A DNA stretch of 48,020 nucleotides from Flavobacteriaceae bacterium (GCA_027490305.1 JAIXYI010000029.1:1-48020); one strand, 5' to 3'; shown: positions 7,347 through 16,898, numbered from the stretch's first letter. Notes: a model not told the origin generated them from the letters alone. Program-made: numbers and translations.

Positions 7347-7889
7347 ATGTATGGAATTGTAAACAAAGCCATTGAAGACCTCGTCATTACGAACTTCGGC
7401 ATGGAAAAATGGGAAGCGATCAAGGAACGAAGCGGTATTGACATCGACTTTTTCATCAGCAGTGAACCGTATGATGATGATGTGACCTTTCAACTCGCCT
7501 TTGCGGTTTCGGAAGAAATGGAAATGCCCGTCGGAGCGGTGCTTACCGCGTTTGGCGAATGGTGGGTCATCAAGACCACTACCGAGAAATACGCGGGATT
7601 GATGCAATCAGGGGGAAATAACCTTAAAGAGTTCCTGCAGAACCTACCCAACTTCCACAATCGGGTAATGCTGATTTATCCGAAACTGACGCCGCCCGAG
7701 TTTAAAGTGAGTGACGTGACCGAAAACAGCATCCACCTGCATTACTTTTCAAAGCGAGAGGGATTGCAGGAATTCGTGAGAGGACTCATACAGGGGCTTG
7801 GTAAAATGTATGCCACACCGGTCGACATTGAACTTATGCAAACCCGTGACGAGGGAAGTTCCCATGAAATATTCAAAATAAGCTGGTAA
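7347..7889 (+). CDS. H-NOX heme nitric-oxide sensor
   Basis: 180 residues, the usual length of a stand-alone H-NOX. The start MYGIVNKAIEDLV is typical. The proximal heme ligand is H104 in LPNFHNRV, and the porphyrin-carboxylate motif YxSxR is Y133-x-S135-x-R137 (HYFSKREG). The proline after H104 (YPKLTPPEF) is also present. No tyrosine lies in the stretch just after YxSxR, where O2-binding members carry one, so a NO-selective sensor is expected (inference). The neighbouring kinase carries the H-NOX-associated domain. NO-bound H-NOX proteins normally inhibit such a partner kinase. Confidence 0.93.
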   Translation: MYGIVNKAIEDLVITNFGMEKWEAIKERSGIDIDFFISSEPYDDDVTFQLAFAVSEEMEMPVGAVLTAFGEWWVIKTTTEKYAGLMQSGGNNLKEFLQNLPNFHNRVMLIYPKLTPPEFKVSDVTENSIHLHYFSKREGLQEFVRGLIQGLGKMYATPVDIELMQTRDEGSSHEIFKISW

Positions 7890-7890
7890 G

Positions 7891-10500
7891 ATGGCGGGGA
7901 TAGAATTTAAATTCGAGGAGGAATCGTTCAATAAGCTATTCCCGTATTTTATTCTAATCGACTCCAACTTTCAGATTGTTGGTTTTGGGAAGAGTGTCGC
8001 AAAAATCTGCCCGAATCTTCATAAACAGGGTTACTTCCGCGATTTTTTCGCCTTAAAACGACCACACGCTGAAACGCATTCTTTTGAGGAGTTATGTGGG
8101 TTCAGCGGACAACTGGTGCTTGTTGAAGCCAAACTCGACGGCGTGTCGCTGCGGGGCCAGTTTGAACTGCTTGACGGACAACTGTTGTTTGTGGGTTCGC
8201 CTTGGTTCAATTCTATGAATGAGGTGGTAGACAAGAGCCTGACCATCAATGATTTTGCTATACATGACCCGTTGCTGGACTTGCTCCATGTGTTAAAAAA
8301 CCAGGAAATTTCTGCTGCCGAGCTAAAGGAAACGCTTATCACGATCAACAGGCAACGGATTGAACTGAAGAATGCCAACAAAGAAATTCACGACATCGCC
8401 CTATTTCCGACACAAAATCCGGATCCGCTGATACGCATTGATTTTGAAGGCAATTTGCTAAAGCGAAATCCTGCCGGTGAAAAACTTTCGTCCTTTGTTT
8501 TTGAAGACGTGGTGTATGACGACGAAGCCTTTTTCAAAAAAATAGGCGGACTGATAGACATCGACCAGGAACGGTATATCCTGGAAGCACAATCAGACTC
8601 ACGGGATTATTCATTTGTATGTAAGAGCCTTAAGGACGAAGGATACATCAATATCTACGGGCGCGATATCACCGAACAGAAAAAAGACCGGGACGAACTG
8701 GAGCGACTGTCGATGGTGGCCAGTTCCAATGAAAACGGGATTGTGTTTACCCATCCCGACGGCATCATCTTCTGGTGCAACGACGCCTACACAGAATTGA
8801 CGGGGCACAGCAAAGCGTCGATCATCGGTAAGACATTGACAGAAATAGGAAGATGCGAACACACCGACCCGGAAGCCCTCCGGAAAACGGTCGAAGCCTT
8901 CCAAAATGGCGTGCCGTTTGAAGTCGACATCATCCACGGCAGGAAAGATGGAAGTCATTTTTGGTCGCGCGCCAAAGGCCAGCCTATTTTTGATGCAAAC
9001 AGAAAAGTGAAACAGTATTTCACCATGCTGGAGGACGTGTCGCTCAAAAAACGGTATGACGAAAACCTCGAGTTGGAAAAGCGGAAATACCAAAGCATCA
9101 TCACCAACATGAACCTGGGAATGCTGGAAGTGGACCTCGACGACGTGATTACGTTGTCAAACAACAGTTTCAGTGAAATCAGCGGTTACTCGGCAGAAGA
9201 ACTACGGGGGCAGAAAGCAACCGAATTACTGATTCCTTCTGAAAGCCAACAGATTATCACCAGAAAGCGCGAAAAACGTCAAAAGGGCGTCTCAGATTCG
9301 TATGAGATGAAAGTCGTTACCAAAACGGGCGAAAAGCGACATTGGCTGATTAGCGGCGCACCCAACTATGATCGCAACGGCAACATCATTGGATCGATCG
9401 GCATCCATCTCGACATCACCGAACAGAAAGCCCAGGAAGAAGAACTGTTGATATTGTCGCTTATCGCCGAAAAGAACATTAATCCCGTTGTCATCACCGA
9501 CCGGGACGGCACTATTGAATGGGCTAATGAGAGTTTCCTCGAGATGTCTGGTTTTTCTATGGAAGAACTCATCGGTTGGAAACCCGGGCAATTGTTACAG
9601 GGACCCGAAACCGACCCGGCGACCGTTTTGTATCTGAAAGAGCAGATCCGGAAAGGGCTACCGTTCAACTGCGAAATTGTGAACTACTCTAAAAACGGTG
9701 AGAAATATTGGGTCAGTATACGAGGACAGGCCCTGCACAACAAGCGAAATGAAATCGTCAAGTTCTTTGCCATTGAAGAGAACATTACCCGAAAGAAGGA
9801 ATTTGAGCAACAACGTGAGTTCTTGGTAGACAGCCTGGCGAAGAGCAACAAGGAACTGGAAGATTACGCCGCGATCGTTTCCCACGACCTAAAGTCGCCC
9901 TTACGAAGTATCCACTCTCTCGTAACCTGGATCAAAGAAGACAACGCGAAGGAGTTTAGCCAGCAAACCCTGGCGTATCTCAACATGATGGAGAATAAGG
10001 TCGAGAAGATGGATCACCTGATTGAGGGAATCCTGACGTACGCTAAAATCGACAAAGCGAGGGTGACACGGGAGAATGTCAACACGCAGGAGATTATCCA
10101 GAATATTATCAACATCATCCATATTCCGTCGCACATTTCCGTTTCGATCAAAACGAATTTACCTGTCATCAAGGCCGACCGTTTCCGAATCCAGCAGTTG
10201 TTCCAGAATATCATCAGCAATGCGGTGAACTATAGCGACAAACCCGCCGGTATTGTGGAAGTAGAGTGCCAATCGTTGCCTGCGCACTATCTGTTCTCAG
10301 TTAGGGATAACGGACCCGGAATTCGGAAGGAAAACAAGAAAAAAATCTTCAAAATCTTCCAGTCGTTTGGATCAAGCGAACAATCGACCGGGCTGGGACT
10401 TTCGATCGTAAAAAAAATAGTTGACCTCTATCAGGGGGAAATATGGGTTGAAAGTGAGATCGGTCAGGGCGCCACGTTCTATATCAAACTGAGCAAATAA
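7891..10500 (+). CDS. H-NOX-associated (H-NOXA) multi-PAS histidine kinase
   Basis: 869 residues, no membrane segment. Residues about 1-150 are an H-NOXA-like domain (FNKLFPYFILIDSNFQIVGFG ... GQLLFVGSPWF) and about 150-185 a coiled coil. Four PAS-type domains follow, the first degenerate, three clear (each ending in the usual DIT/DVS/NIT-EQK/RKK linkers). HisKA has phospho-accepting H665 in AAIVSHDLKSPLRS. The ATPase has its N box (QQLFQNIISNAVNY), DNGPGI and STGLGLSIV. It starts 1 bp after the H-NOX stop, so it is the direct signalling partner. It has no receiver of its own; the receiver at 6926 and the LytTR regulator at 11041 are the obvious acceptors. One PAS has a LOV-like LLQGPETDP stretch but no flavin-binding Cys. 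Confidence 0.9.
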   Translation: MAGIEFKFEEESFNKLFPYFILIDSNFQIVGFGKSVAKICPNLHKQGYFRDFFALKRPHAETHSFEELCGFSGQLVLVEAKLDGVSLRGQFELLDGQLLFVGSPWFNSMNEVVDKSLTINDFAIHDPLLDLLHVLKNQEISAAELKETLITINRQRIELKNANKEIHDIALFPTQNPDPLIRIDFEGNLLKRNPAGEKLSSFVFEDVVYDDEAFFKKIGGLIDIDQERYILEAQSDSRDYSFVCKSLKDEGYINIYGRDITEQKKDRDELERLSMVASSNENGIVFTHPDGIIFWCNDAYTELTGHSKASIIGKTLTEIGRCEHTDPEALRKTVEAFQNGVPFEVDIIHGRKDGSHFWSRAKGQPIFDANRKVKQYFTMLEDVSLKKRYDENLELEKRKYQSIITNMNLGMLEVDLDDVITLSNNSFSEISGYSAEELRGQKATELLIPSESQQIITRKREKRQKGVSDSYEMKVVTKTGEKRHWLISGAPNYDRNGNIIGSIGIHLDITEQKAQEEELLILSLIAEKNINPVVITDRDGTIEWANESFLEMSGFSMEELIGWKPGQLLQGPETDPATVLYLKEQIRKGLPFNCEIVNYSKNGEKYWVSIRGQALHNKRNEIVKFFAIEENITRKKEFEQQREFLVDSLAKSNKELEDYAAIVSHDLKSPLRSIHSLVTWIKEDNAKEFSQQTLAYLNMMENKVEKMDHLIEGILTYAKIDKARVTRENVNTQEIIQNIINIIHIPSHISVSIKTNLPVIKADRFRIQQLFQNIISNAVNYSDKPAGIVEVECQSLPAHYLFSVRDNGPGIRKENKKKIFKIFQSFGSSEQSTGLGLSIVKKIVDLYQGEIWVESEIGQGATFYIKLSK

Positions 10501-10708
10501 GCGCCCTCAAACGCAGGTGAACCGCAAACCTAGGGCGGCAGATTACGCGTTCGCGGGATGCCCAGGACCACTCCCCCCTATCTCGATCTGGCAATCTTGT
10601 TGCCCCACTGCTTTCGATCATAAGGAAAATTAGCGATATTTAACGTGTTGAATGTGACTGGAAACCCAGGCAGCCGAGGAAACCGCTTTTTTATTCCCTT
10701 GCAGACCA

Positions 10709-11026
10709 ATGGAGCAACCCAATAACGAATATATTGACCGGCTGTCGGGTGATGACCTGGGGTTTAAGACCAGGATGATCGCCATACTGAAGCGCGAGCT
10801 ACCCGAGGAAATCGCCCTGTATCGGGACTTGCTCAGGAATCGCGATATGTTGGAAGCCGCGCAATGCGTTCACAAACTGAAACATAAAATTTCGATACTG
10901 GGGCTTGAAAAAGGGTATGAAATGGCCGATCAATTTGAAGAAAACTTAAAAAACGCGCATACTACGTTGCAATCCGACTTTGAGATGGTGTTGGATACGA
11001 TGCAGCGGTTTGTACGGGAACTATAA
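10709..11026 (+). CDS. Histidine phosphotransfer (HPt) protein
   Basis: 105 residues, all helical by composition. The HPt signature is CVHKLKHKISILGLEKGY, with H55 as the phospho-site (pattern HxLK...G). Such proteins shuttle phosphate between receivers in multistep relays. It is preceded by a 208-bp gap with only a CGCCCT/AGGGCG inverted repeat at 10502-10538, and is followed 14 bp later by the LytTR regulator. Its presence between an H-NOX kinase and a LytTR regulator suggests a four-step relay: kinase, receiver, HPt, LytTR receiver. Confidence 0.85.
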   Translation: MEQPNNEYIDRLSGDDLGFKTRMIAILKRELPEEIALYRDLLRNRDMLEAAQCVHKLKHKISILGLEKGYEMADQFEENLKNAHTTLQSDFEMVLDTMQRFVREL

Positions 11027-11040
11027 TTTTGACCTACGAT

Positions 11041-11757
11041 ATGAATTGTATAGTTATTGACGACGAAGAACTGGCAAGAGCCATTATCGGGCAATTGATT
11101 GAAAAACATCCCCAACTGCATTTGGACCAGTCGTTTTCGAATGCCATGCAAGCTATCAAATATCTGAACCACCATCAGGTCGATTTGATTTTCCTCGACA
11201 TCCACATGCCCGACTTCACCGGTTTCGATTTTATACAAACGATCAAAAACCCGCCCAAGGTCATCCTGATCACGTATGACAAGAACTTTGCTATTGAAGC
11301 TTTTGAATATGAATGTATCGTTGACTATCTGATAAAACCCATTACCGAGGACCGATTCCAGAAAGCCATCCAGAAAGCGACGAATACGACAATACCGTCC
11401 GGCGGGGCAAAACCGGATCCAAAAAACACAGAACCCCAGGACTCGGTCAACGAATTCTACGTCAACATCGACAGAAGGCTGATAAAGATTGAGTTTGCCG
11501 TGGTGAACCTGGTTGAGGCCAAAGGGGATTACATCCACATTAAGACCGAAGGCAAAAACTACATTGTGCATTCCACCCTTAAAAAAATCGAGGATAAGCT
11601 GCCCAAAGACCTGTTCCTGAAAGTCCACCGCTCGTTTATCATCAACACAAAGAAAATCATTGACATAGAAGACAATAGCGTGTTGATTGCCAAAGAAGTC
11701 ATTCCGGTGAGTCGTTCCAACCGACCCGAATTGATGAAACGGTTGAACCTGCTCTGA
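11041..11757 (+). CDS. LytTR-type response regulator (AlgR/LytR family)
   Basis: 238 residues from the ATG at 11041 (a TTG at 11029 is in frame, but MNCIVIDDEE is the canonical receiver start). Receiver residues 1-115 have D7/D8, phospho-site D53 in LIFLDIHMPDF and K in YLIKPITE. A flexible linker (PSGGAKPDPKNTEP) follows, then a LytTR DNA-binding domain (VVNLVEAKGDYIHIKTEGKN; LFLKVHRSFIINTKKI; VIPVSRSNRPEL). LytTR proteins bind pairs of direct repeats about one or two turns apart. TTCRTCKA direct repeats with 21-22 bp spacing occur near this operon and throughout the exopolysaccharide cluster, so it is the leading candidate for their regulator. Confidence 0.92.
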   Translation: MNCIVIDDEELARAIIGQLIEKHPQLHLDQSFSNAMQAIKYLNHHQVDLIFLDIHMPDFTGFDFIQTIKNPPKVILITYDKNFAIEAFEYECIVDYLIKPITEDRFQKAIQKATNTTIPSGGAKPDPKNTEPQDSVNEFYVNIDRRLIKIEFAVVNLVEAKGDYIHIKTEGKNYIVHSTLKKIEDKLPKDLFLKVHRSFIINTKKIIDIEDNSVLIAKEVIPVSRSNRPELMKRLNLL

Positions 11758-11760
11758 TTA

Positions 11761-11794
11761 TTCATCCCTACTTTTTTTCTGTTCGTCTACACTT
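11761..11794 (+). promoter_or_regulatory. Candidate LytTR binding site upstream of the DUF4114 gene
   Basis: TTCATCCCTACTT (11761-11773) and TTCGTCTACACTT (11782-11794), 21 bp apart. A TTTG core (TTTCTTTG, 11815-11822) begins 37 bp after the start of the second half-site, 46 bp before the ATG at 11868. Confidence 0.5.
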
Positions 11795-11867
11795 CTTCAC
11801 TGTGTGGCTAAAGTTTTCTTTGCCCATGCGTGTTGCTTTTAGTTTTGTTCATAGTTAAATCCTAATT

Positions 11868-14294
11868 ATGAAACGACTATTATTTTACCTTACGATCTTA
11901 ACCGGTTCGGTTTTTTACGGACAGGGTTATCAATTTCTCGGCAGTTACACCGCCGACGGAACGCCCCTCTATCTGGTTGAAAGTGACGTCATCACGTCGT
12001 CGACCATGACACTGGTGAACAATTCACTACCGGAGAGTTATCCGGTGCCGACGTACAATCCTCAGTACATTTCTTCCGGATACGACACGGATGTTATTCT
12101 TGACAGTATGGCCGACGTGTGGGTTACCTTTGTAAAGGAAGGAGCCGGTTATAAAAACGTGCTTGGTTTTTATACGTATGACCTGAACAACCCTCCTACC
12201 ACTGCGCCGACAGCCAGTAACATCACCATTGTTTTCCCGAATGTTTCCGCCTTGGGAAGCGGTGGCTCACTGGTAGCCGGAAACAAGGTCAAAATCGGAA
12301 CGTTCCCGGCCGGAACCGGAATCGGATGGGTTTTGTTGGCGAATGGCTGGAATGGTTCCGTGACGAATGGTTCGTGGCGTCTGTTCTCGAATCCGGATTT
12401 CAATCCAGAGGCCGATCCCAACCTGCGGCAACACAATGTACTGTTGAACGACCCCGATAACCAAAGGATTATCTTAGGTTTTGAGGACATCCGCAGGGAC
12501 AACGGCGGCTGCGACAATGATTTCAATGACGCCATTTTCTATGTAACCTCCAATCCTTACGAAGCCATGCGTATCACCAATACGGCCGATGTAAGTTCGG
12601 CAACCGACGTAAGTTCGGCGAACAACGGAGGCCTGGAAAGCAAAGGCGATTTGGCAACCCTGATCGCCAAACGCAATTTCAATAGAATCAAGACCAATAG
12701 TTTTGCCGACACTAAAGCGAAGCAAACCGCGTTCAACCGCCCTACTGCAGCGCAATTCAGGAGCGGCAGTTCTGTTAACTTTTCTGCGCTATTGCCCCAA
12801 ACGGGAATGTACGGAACGGAAACCACGTTTGTGTCGAGCCCGACCGACTTGGTAGATATCACAAACGCCTTACAGGTTTACTCTGTAGATTATTACCAGG
12901 GAGACGCCAGGGTGGCCGCCGTTTTAGTTACACAAACCTCCGACGGTATTTACGGGCATTCTAAAGCCATTTGTGACCGATTGAATAACTCAAGCCTTGA
13001 AGACATCAGGACGATCAAGTTGAACGGATACGAAATCGTCATGGTAAAAATAAAACGGGCCAATGGTGCCATCGAGTTTGCGGTGCAGTTTTCCGTACAA
13101 CAGTTATCCGATGAAAATAAATTACACAGCTACTGGAACCTAACCCAATACCCGAGTGGCGATTATAGCAATTTTCAGATCTGGGGCGCGTCAATGGGCC
13201 AGGTGTGCAGCATCACGAACTACATCCTGACACAGTTTCAGAACCTGGGCACTTTTACAGAAGATACCGTAGCTGACCGTATACCGTCGGTCTTTGTAAA
13301 GAGCGGGTACTACCGAAACGGCGCGTTGCATTTGAACATTATCAATAAGTCGGGGGCGTCACAACTGTCGTTCACCGCTAACAAGAAACAAACCGAACTC
13401 GCTTCGCTGGAACCCGTAAATCAGGTGCTGCCACTGACGGGGAATTTTGAGGAGACGCTCACTGTTGATACAGGCGCTCTATTCGATATCGGACTGGCGA
13501 TACAGGGTAATACGTCGATGCAATCGGATGCATTGTATCTGGCGGATGGTCCGTGGGGACTGGATTATGCTGCATCGGAAAATACGATCAGCAACTTCGG
13601 GATTTCGAACGATGCCACTGTGGTGGGATCAGACGAATACAAAGTAGAACGAAATGTAACCGTGACGGGCGACATTTACGGAACCGTAAACATTTTCCGC
13701 AACCTGCTGCCTGGGGAATTGACATTTGATGCTGCCGCGTATAGCTCGGTTCGTTTTTCTTTACAAAATACCTTGCCGGTTGAAGTGGTTTTGGTTACGG
13801 AAGGACTTTCTGACTGGAATAACCGGCTCCGGATCGCGCTACCGCCGCATGAGGCAAACACCAATATAACCCTTTCGCTATCCGATTTCGCAAGTGCCTC
13901 CGGAACGACCTTTAACCAGGAAAACCTAAAAGGTTTTGTATTCTCCACCTCCGGGAACTATACGACGCTTCAGCCTTTCGCTATTGGCGTCTCTAATATG
14001 AAACTGGGAAATACGACCTCTTTGGGCGTAACAGACGGCCTTTTGTCTCCGAAGTCTATTTTTACCTATCCCAATCCGTGTACCGTTTCCACGACTGTGG
14101 TTCTGCCAGAGGCCGCGGCTTCAGTGACGGTACGCATCATAGACCGAATGGGACGAACCGTAGTATCGGAAACGAAAAAGGTAGACAGTCGGGAAGTGAC
14201 AATCGGTACCGAAGCGGTATCCACCGGACTTTACATTCTGGAAGTTACGACCGATCAGAACAAAAGATTCACCACCAAACTACTCAAAAACTAA
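11868..14294 (+). CDS. DUF4114-containing T9SS surface protein
   Basis: 808 residues with signal peptide MKRLLFYLTILTGSVFYGQ. Residues about 130-225 form a DUF4114 domain, recognisable from IGWVLLANGWNG, the LGFEDIRRDNGGCDNDFNDAIF signature split around FEDIRRD and DNDFND, and an acidic calcium-type pocket. The middle is beta-rich with no family recognised. The end is a T9SS type A sorting domain (FTYPNPCTVSTTVVLPE, STGLYILEVTT). It is probably a large cell-surface or matrix protein. It lies between the LytTR regulator and the exopolysaccharide cluster, has candidate LytTR boxes in its promoter, and ends at a strong terminator. Confidence 0.8.
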   Translation: MKRLLFYLTILTGSVFYGQGYQFLGSYTADGTPLYLVESDVITSSTMTLVNNSLPESYPVPTYNPQYISSGYDTDVILDSMADVWVTFVKEGAGYKNVLGFYTYDLNNPPTTAPTASNITIVFPNVSALGSGGSLVAGNKVKIGTFPAGTGIGWVLLANGWNGSVTNGSWRLFSNPDFNPEADPNLRQHNVLLNDPDNQRIILGFEDIRRDNGGCDNDFNDAIFYVTSNPYEAMRITNTADVSSATDVSSANNGGLESKGDLATLIAKRNFNRIKTNSFADTKAKQTAFNRPTAAQFRSGSSVNFSALLPQTGMYGTETTFVSSPTDLVDITNALQVYSVDYYQGDARVAAVLVTQTSDGIYGHSKAICDRLNNSSLEDIRTIKLNGYEIVMVKIKRANGAIEFAVQFSVQQLSDENKLHSYWNLTQYPSGDYSNFQIWGASMGQVCSITNYILTQFQNLGTFTEDTVADRIPSVFVKSGYYRNGALHLNIINKSGASQLSFTANKKQTELASLEPVNQVLPLTGNFEETLTVDTGALFDIGLAIQGNTSMQSDALYLADGPWGLDYAASENTISNFGISNDATVVGSDEYKVERNVTVTGDIYGTVNIFRNLLPGELTFDAAAYSSVRFSLQNTLPVEVVLVTEGLSDWNNRLRIALPPHEANTNITLSLSDFASASGTTFNQENLKGFVFSTSGNYTTLQPFAIGVSNMKLGNTTSLGVTDGLLSPKSIFTYPNPCTVSTTVVLPEAAASVTVRIIDRMGRTVVSETKKVDSREVTIGTEAVSTGLYILEVTTDQNKRFTTKLLKN

Positions 14295-14320
14295 ACCCCA
14301 AGAAGTACCTGGATTGAACG

Positions 14321-14350
14321 GGGGCTGTCGAATGACAGTCCCTTTTTTTT
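14321..14350 (+). terminator. Rho-independent terminator between convergent genes
   Basis: GGGGCTGTC (14321-14329) pairs with GACAGTCCC (14334-14342) around a GAAT loop, followed by eight T residues. The convergent porin gene ends in the T-run at 14349. Confidence 0.8.
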
Positions 14351-16412
14351 AGTCTTGCTTTGGCGTTTTAAAAACCGGCTGGCGAAACAGCATCCATTTA
14401 AACCGGAACCCTATCTCTGTGTAGGTAAATCCCGCTACAGAAGCAGACGCAATACTGCTCTTTCCGCCGTAAAGGTGGGCGACCACGCGATCTGAAAATG
14501 TGTAGCCCAACCGCATTTGGAACCGATAGGTCGATTGTGCATCGTTTGATTCAATATACTGATAACCAATAGCCCCGCTTACGTTATAGAATAGTTTTTT
14601 TGCTGACACGGCCTTTTCGTCTTTTAACAGGTCGACAAAAATCTCATAGGCATTAAATTTTTCAGGACTGAAATAGACGGCTGGTAGCTGATCCTTAAAG
14701 GTGATAAACTGGTAGTTCAATCCGGCTTTTAGCCCGGCCTTTGGCAACACCGTATAATACAACGAGGTGAACAGCAGGTTTCGGGTGTTGTTGTCGGTTT
14801 GCGACGTATAGAAATACTGCGTAAACCACCCAAGGTTGCGGTTGGTACCGATGTTGTAATTGATGTAATAGCTGTTGGCCGCGATTTGCTTTGAAATCAG
14901 GTCGGTATTGAAGTTTTGTAATTCTCTTTTATACCCTATTTCCAGGTCTTGCAGCTTATAGGGTTTTGTCTTGAAATACGCATTGACCAGACCCTCCGTG
15001 TAGCCTCTGTTGTTGGTGTTGGCCGACGTAAGGCCTACCTCTAAATTGAAACTGGCTTTTGGATGGAACTGATACCCAAAACCCGTTGAAAAATCATTCG
15101 ATTCCGCTTTTGCATCTGTTATCTTATTTCCTGTTTTACGCAACTGATAGGAAGCGTTGACCGACCATTTTACCGAGAGGGGAATAGTGATGACCGACTT
15201 CCATGAATAGGCGGTGTTGTTACCGTTGTCAAATGAATAGTTGATTTTCTCTTCGAGAGAAGGTGTGTAGCCTTGGTTCAACTTTCCTAAAAACTGAAGG
15301 GCGTCATTCTGTTTTTCGAAAATCGACAGGGTTTTGTATACCGCTGCGTAGGCCTTTTCGGTTTCACCATTGGCATAGTATGCGTTGGCAATTCCCAGAT
15401 TACCATCGAACGACCGGGCGTCCTGGTCTAAAATAGCCTGATAGAAGCGTATGCTGTCTGCAAAGTCACTTTTGTATATGGAAAGTGTAGCTGACAACGC
15501 CAACAACCAGTTTTCGCCTGCATATTGGGTATTCAGTTGTGCTATTTTCGCCTCAGCCTCTTTGAACCTCTTGTTCCATATCAAGGCCTGCACATATCGT
15601 TCGTGTGTTTGTTTGATGAGACTTTCCTCGGTTGTATCCGATAAAGAGGCCATCGCCCGATTGGCTATTTCCAGCGACTCAGGATCATCTCCCTCTATGT
15701 GCGCGAGCAACGACAATCCGATAAATGCCCTGAGAGGATGTTCGTTGGCCAGTAAACCATAGACCTCCCTACCTTTCACGGCGTCTTTGACAATAAGGTA
15801 TAGGTTGGCTTTATTCAAAAGTGTCTCCAAATCGCCAGCAAAATCAGATAGGATTTCATTATAGAACGCCTCCGCTTCGCCATACGCCTTCTCCTTTACC
15901 TTTTCATTGGCAAATCCCATTTTGATATACTTACGCGATACTTTTGCCCCCTTGTTTTCCGGATCCAACGCTATCGCCCTGTTGATGTAGTTGAGCGCAT
16001 CAGCGTATTCTTTGAGGTTGGAGAGGGTATTTGCATACCCCAGATTGGCAACAAAATTATCGGGATGTTCGGCAATCAGTTGGCCGTAATACGCCTTCGC
16101 TTCCCCGAATTGGTTGTTCCAAAGCAGGGCTTCCGCATAATTCAGTTTAATTTCCAGGTCATCCGGGTACTCGTTTTTCAACAAGGTAAAAAGTGCGAGC
16201 CCTTTCGACGCCTGGTGGTTGAGTCCGACTGCCCTGGCATAGCATAGCCGCGCCGTTTTGTTGTTGGGATAATCCCGCAGTACATCCGCAAAAAAAGTTT
16301 CCGCTTTTGAAAACGCCCCTCCCTCCAATAAAGAAAAACCTTCCTCCATATTTTGGGAATAACAGTAAAAGTTAACAAACAAAAAGAAGGTAAGGCCAAA
16401 GAATCGGTTCAT
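14349..16412 (-). CDS. TPR-repeat outer-membrane beta-barrel protein (polysaccharide export porin type)
   Basis: 687 residues with signal peptide ending NFYCYSQ. Residues about 20-370 are tetratricopeptide repeats (GAFSKAETFFADVLRDYPNN, EYADALNYINRAIALDPENK). The rest (about 385-687) is alternating amphipathic strands ending FRFKWMLF, an outer-membrane beta-barrel of the YaiO/PgaA type. The arrangement matches exopolysaccharide exporters PgaA, PelB and BcsC, where periplasmic TPRs guide polymer or modifying enzymes to the pore. It is transcribed divergently from the STAS-like/flippase unit; the shared upstream region carries candidate LytTR boxes. It is shorter than PelB or BcsC. Confidence 0.8.
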   Translation of the reverse strand: MNRFFGLTFFLFVNFYCYSQNMEEGFSLLEGGAFSKAETFFADVLRDYPNNKTARLCYARAVGLNHQASKGLALFTLLKNEYPDDLEIKLNYAEALLWNNQFGEAKAYYGQLIAEHPDNFVANLGYANTLSNLKEYADALNYINRAIALDPENKGAKVSRKYIKMGFANEKVKEKAYGEAEAFYNEILSDFAGDLETLLNKANLYLIVKDAVKGREVYGLLANEHPLRAFIGLSLLAHIEGDDPESLEIANRAMASLSDTTEESLIKQTHERYVQALIWNKRFKEAEAKIAQLNTQYAGENWLLALSATLSIYKSDFADSIRFYQAILDQDARSFDGNLGIANAYYANGETEKAYAAVYKTLSIFEKQNDALQFLGKLNQGYTPSLEEKINYSFDNGNNTAYSWKSVITIPLSVKWSVNASYQLRKTGNKITDAKAESNDFSTGFGYQFHPKASFNLEVGLTSANTNNRGYTEGLVNAYFKTKPYKLQDLEIGYKRELQNFNTDLISKQIAANSYYINYNIGTNRNLGWFTQYFYTSQTDNNTRNLLFTSLYYTVLPKAGLKAGLNYQFITFKDQLPAVYFSPEKFNAYEIFVDLLKDEKAVSAKKLFYNVSGAIGYQYIESNDAQSTYRFQMRLGYTFSDRVVAHLYGGKSSIASASVAGFTYTEIGFRFKWMLFRQPVFKTPKQD

Positions 16413-16462
16413 TCGTCGAAGGAGATTGGTAATGCCTGCAACTTAGGCATAAAGCGTCATTT

Positions 16463-16491
16463 TTCGTCGACAGCAAATGGGCATTCGTCGA
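16463..16491 (+). promoter_or_regulatory. Candidate LytTR binding site between divergent exopolysaccharide units
   Basis: TTCGTCGA at 16463-16470 and again at 16484-16491, exactly 21 bp apart. A TTTG core (CATCTTTG, 16522-16529) begins 42 bp after the start of the second half-site and points to the rightward unit. The hairpin ATGCC...GGCAT at 16431-16450 lies just left, and ACTTAGGCA is shared with the region at 6842. Confidence 0.6.
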
Positions 16492-16568
16492 AAACTACGG
16501 GGCAAAAAGCGGTAGTAGGGACATCTTTGCCACGAACAGTAGTAACAACCCTTTCAATACCACATCAT

Positions 16569-16877
16569 ATGGCACTTCAAATCATCGACAATTTCGGCGT
16601 ATATGAGATAAAAGGAGACCTGAACGCGCAGAACGTACTTTCCTTACACCACCATTTCGACGCCTTGCGAACGCATTCCAAAACAGAGACTGCCTTCCCA
16701 GATGAGATCATAGAAAAAGACGACTCCCCACTGCCCCATTTTGTTCCGATTGCCCAAGAGCCGATGCACCTTGAGAAAGAAGCTTTTTTGACAACCGCAC
16801 AGGCAGAAGCTGCCAACACCAAATATGTCAGGTGGGAAGAGTGGAGAGAGGAACTGCTGCGCAGGCACCTATTTTAA
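16569..16877 (+). CDS. Small protein with STAS-like N-terminus
   Basis: 102 residues from the ATG at 16569. The frame is open back to 16353, but that stretch is the divergent promoter. The start MALQIIDNFGVYEIKGDLNA followed by a helix (NVLSLHHHFDALRTHS) resembles the first strand-strand-helix of STAS domains. The rest (acidic linker, then WEEWREELLRRHLF) does not complete that fold. It may be a regulatory adaptor of the polysaccharide machinery. It starts 43 bp after a -7-like CATCTTTG and is 21 bp upstream of the flippase gene. No family is certain. Confidence 0.55.
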   Translation: MALQIIDNFGVYEIKGDLNAQNVLSLHHHFDALRTHSKTETAFPDEIIEKDDSPLPHFVPIAQEPMHLEKEAFLTTAQAEAANTKYVRWEEWREELLRRHLF

Positions 16878-16898
16878 TTCAAACCCCTTTATTTCAAT

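Noticed and set aside
16412..16419. Third TTCGTCGA beside the porin start codon
   Set aside because: It has no partner at 21 or 22 bp and overlaps the start codon region; probably chance or a minor half-site.
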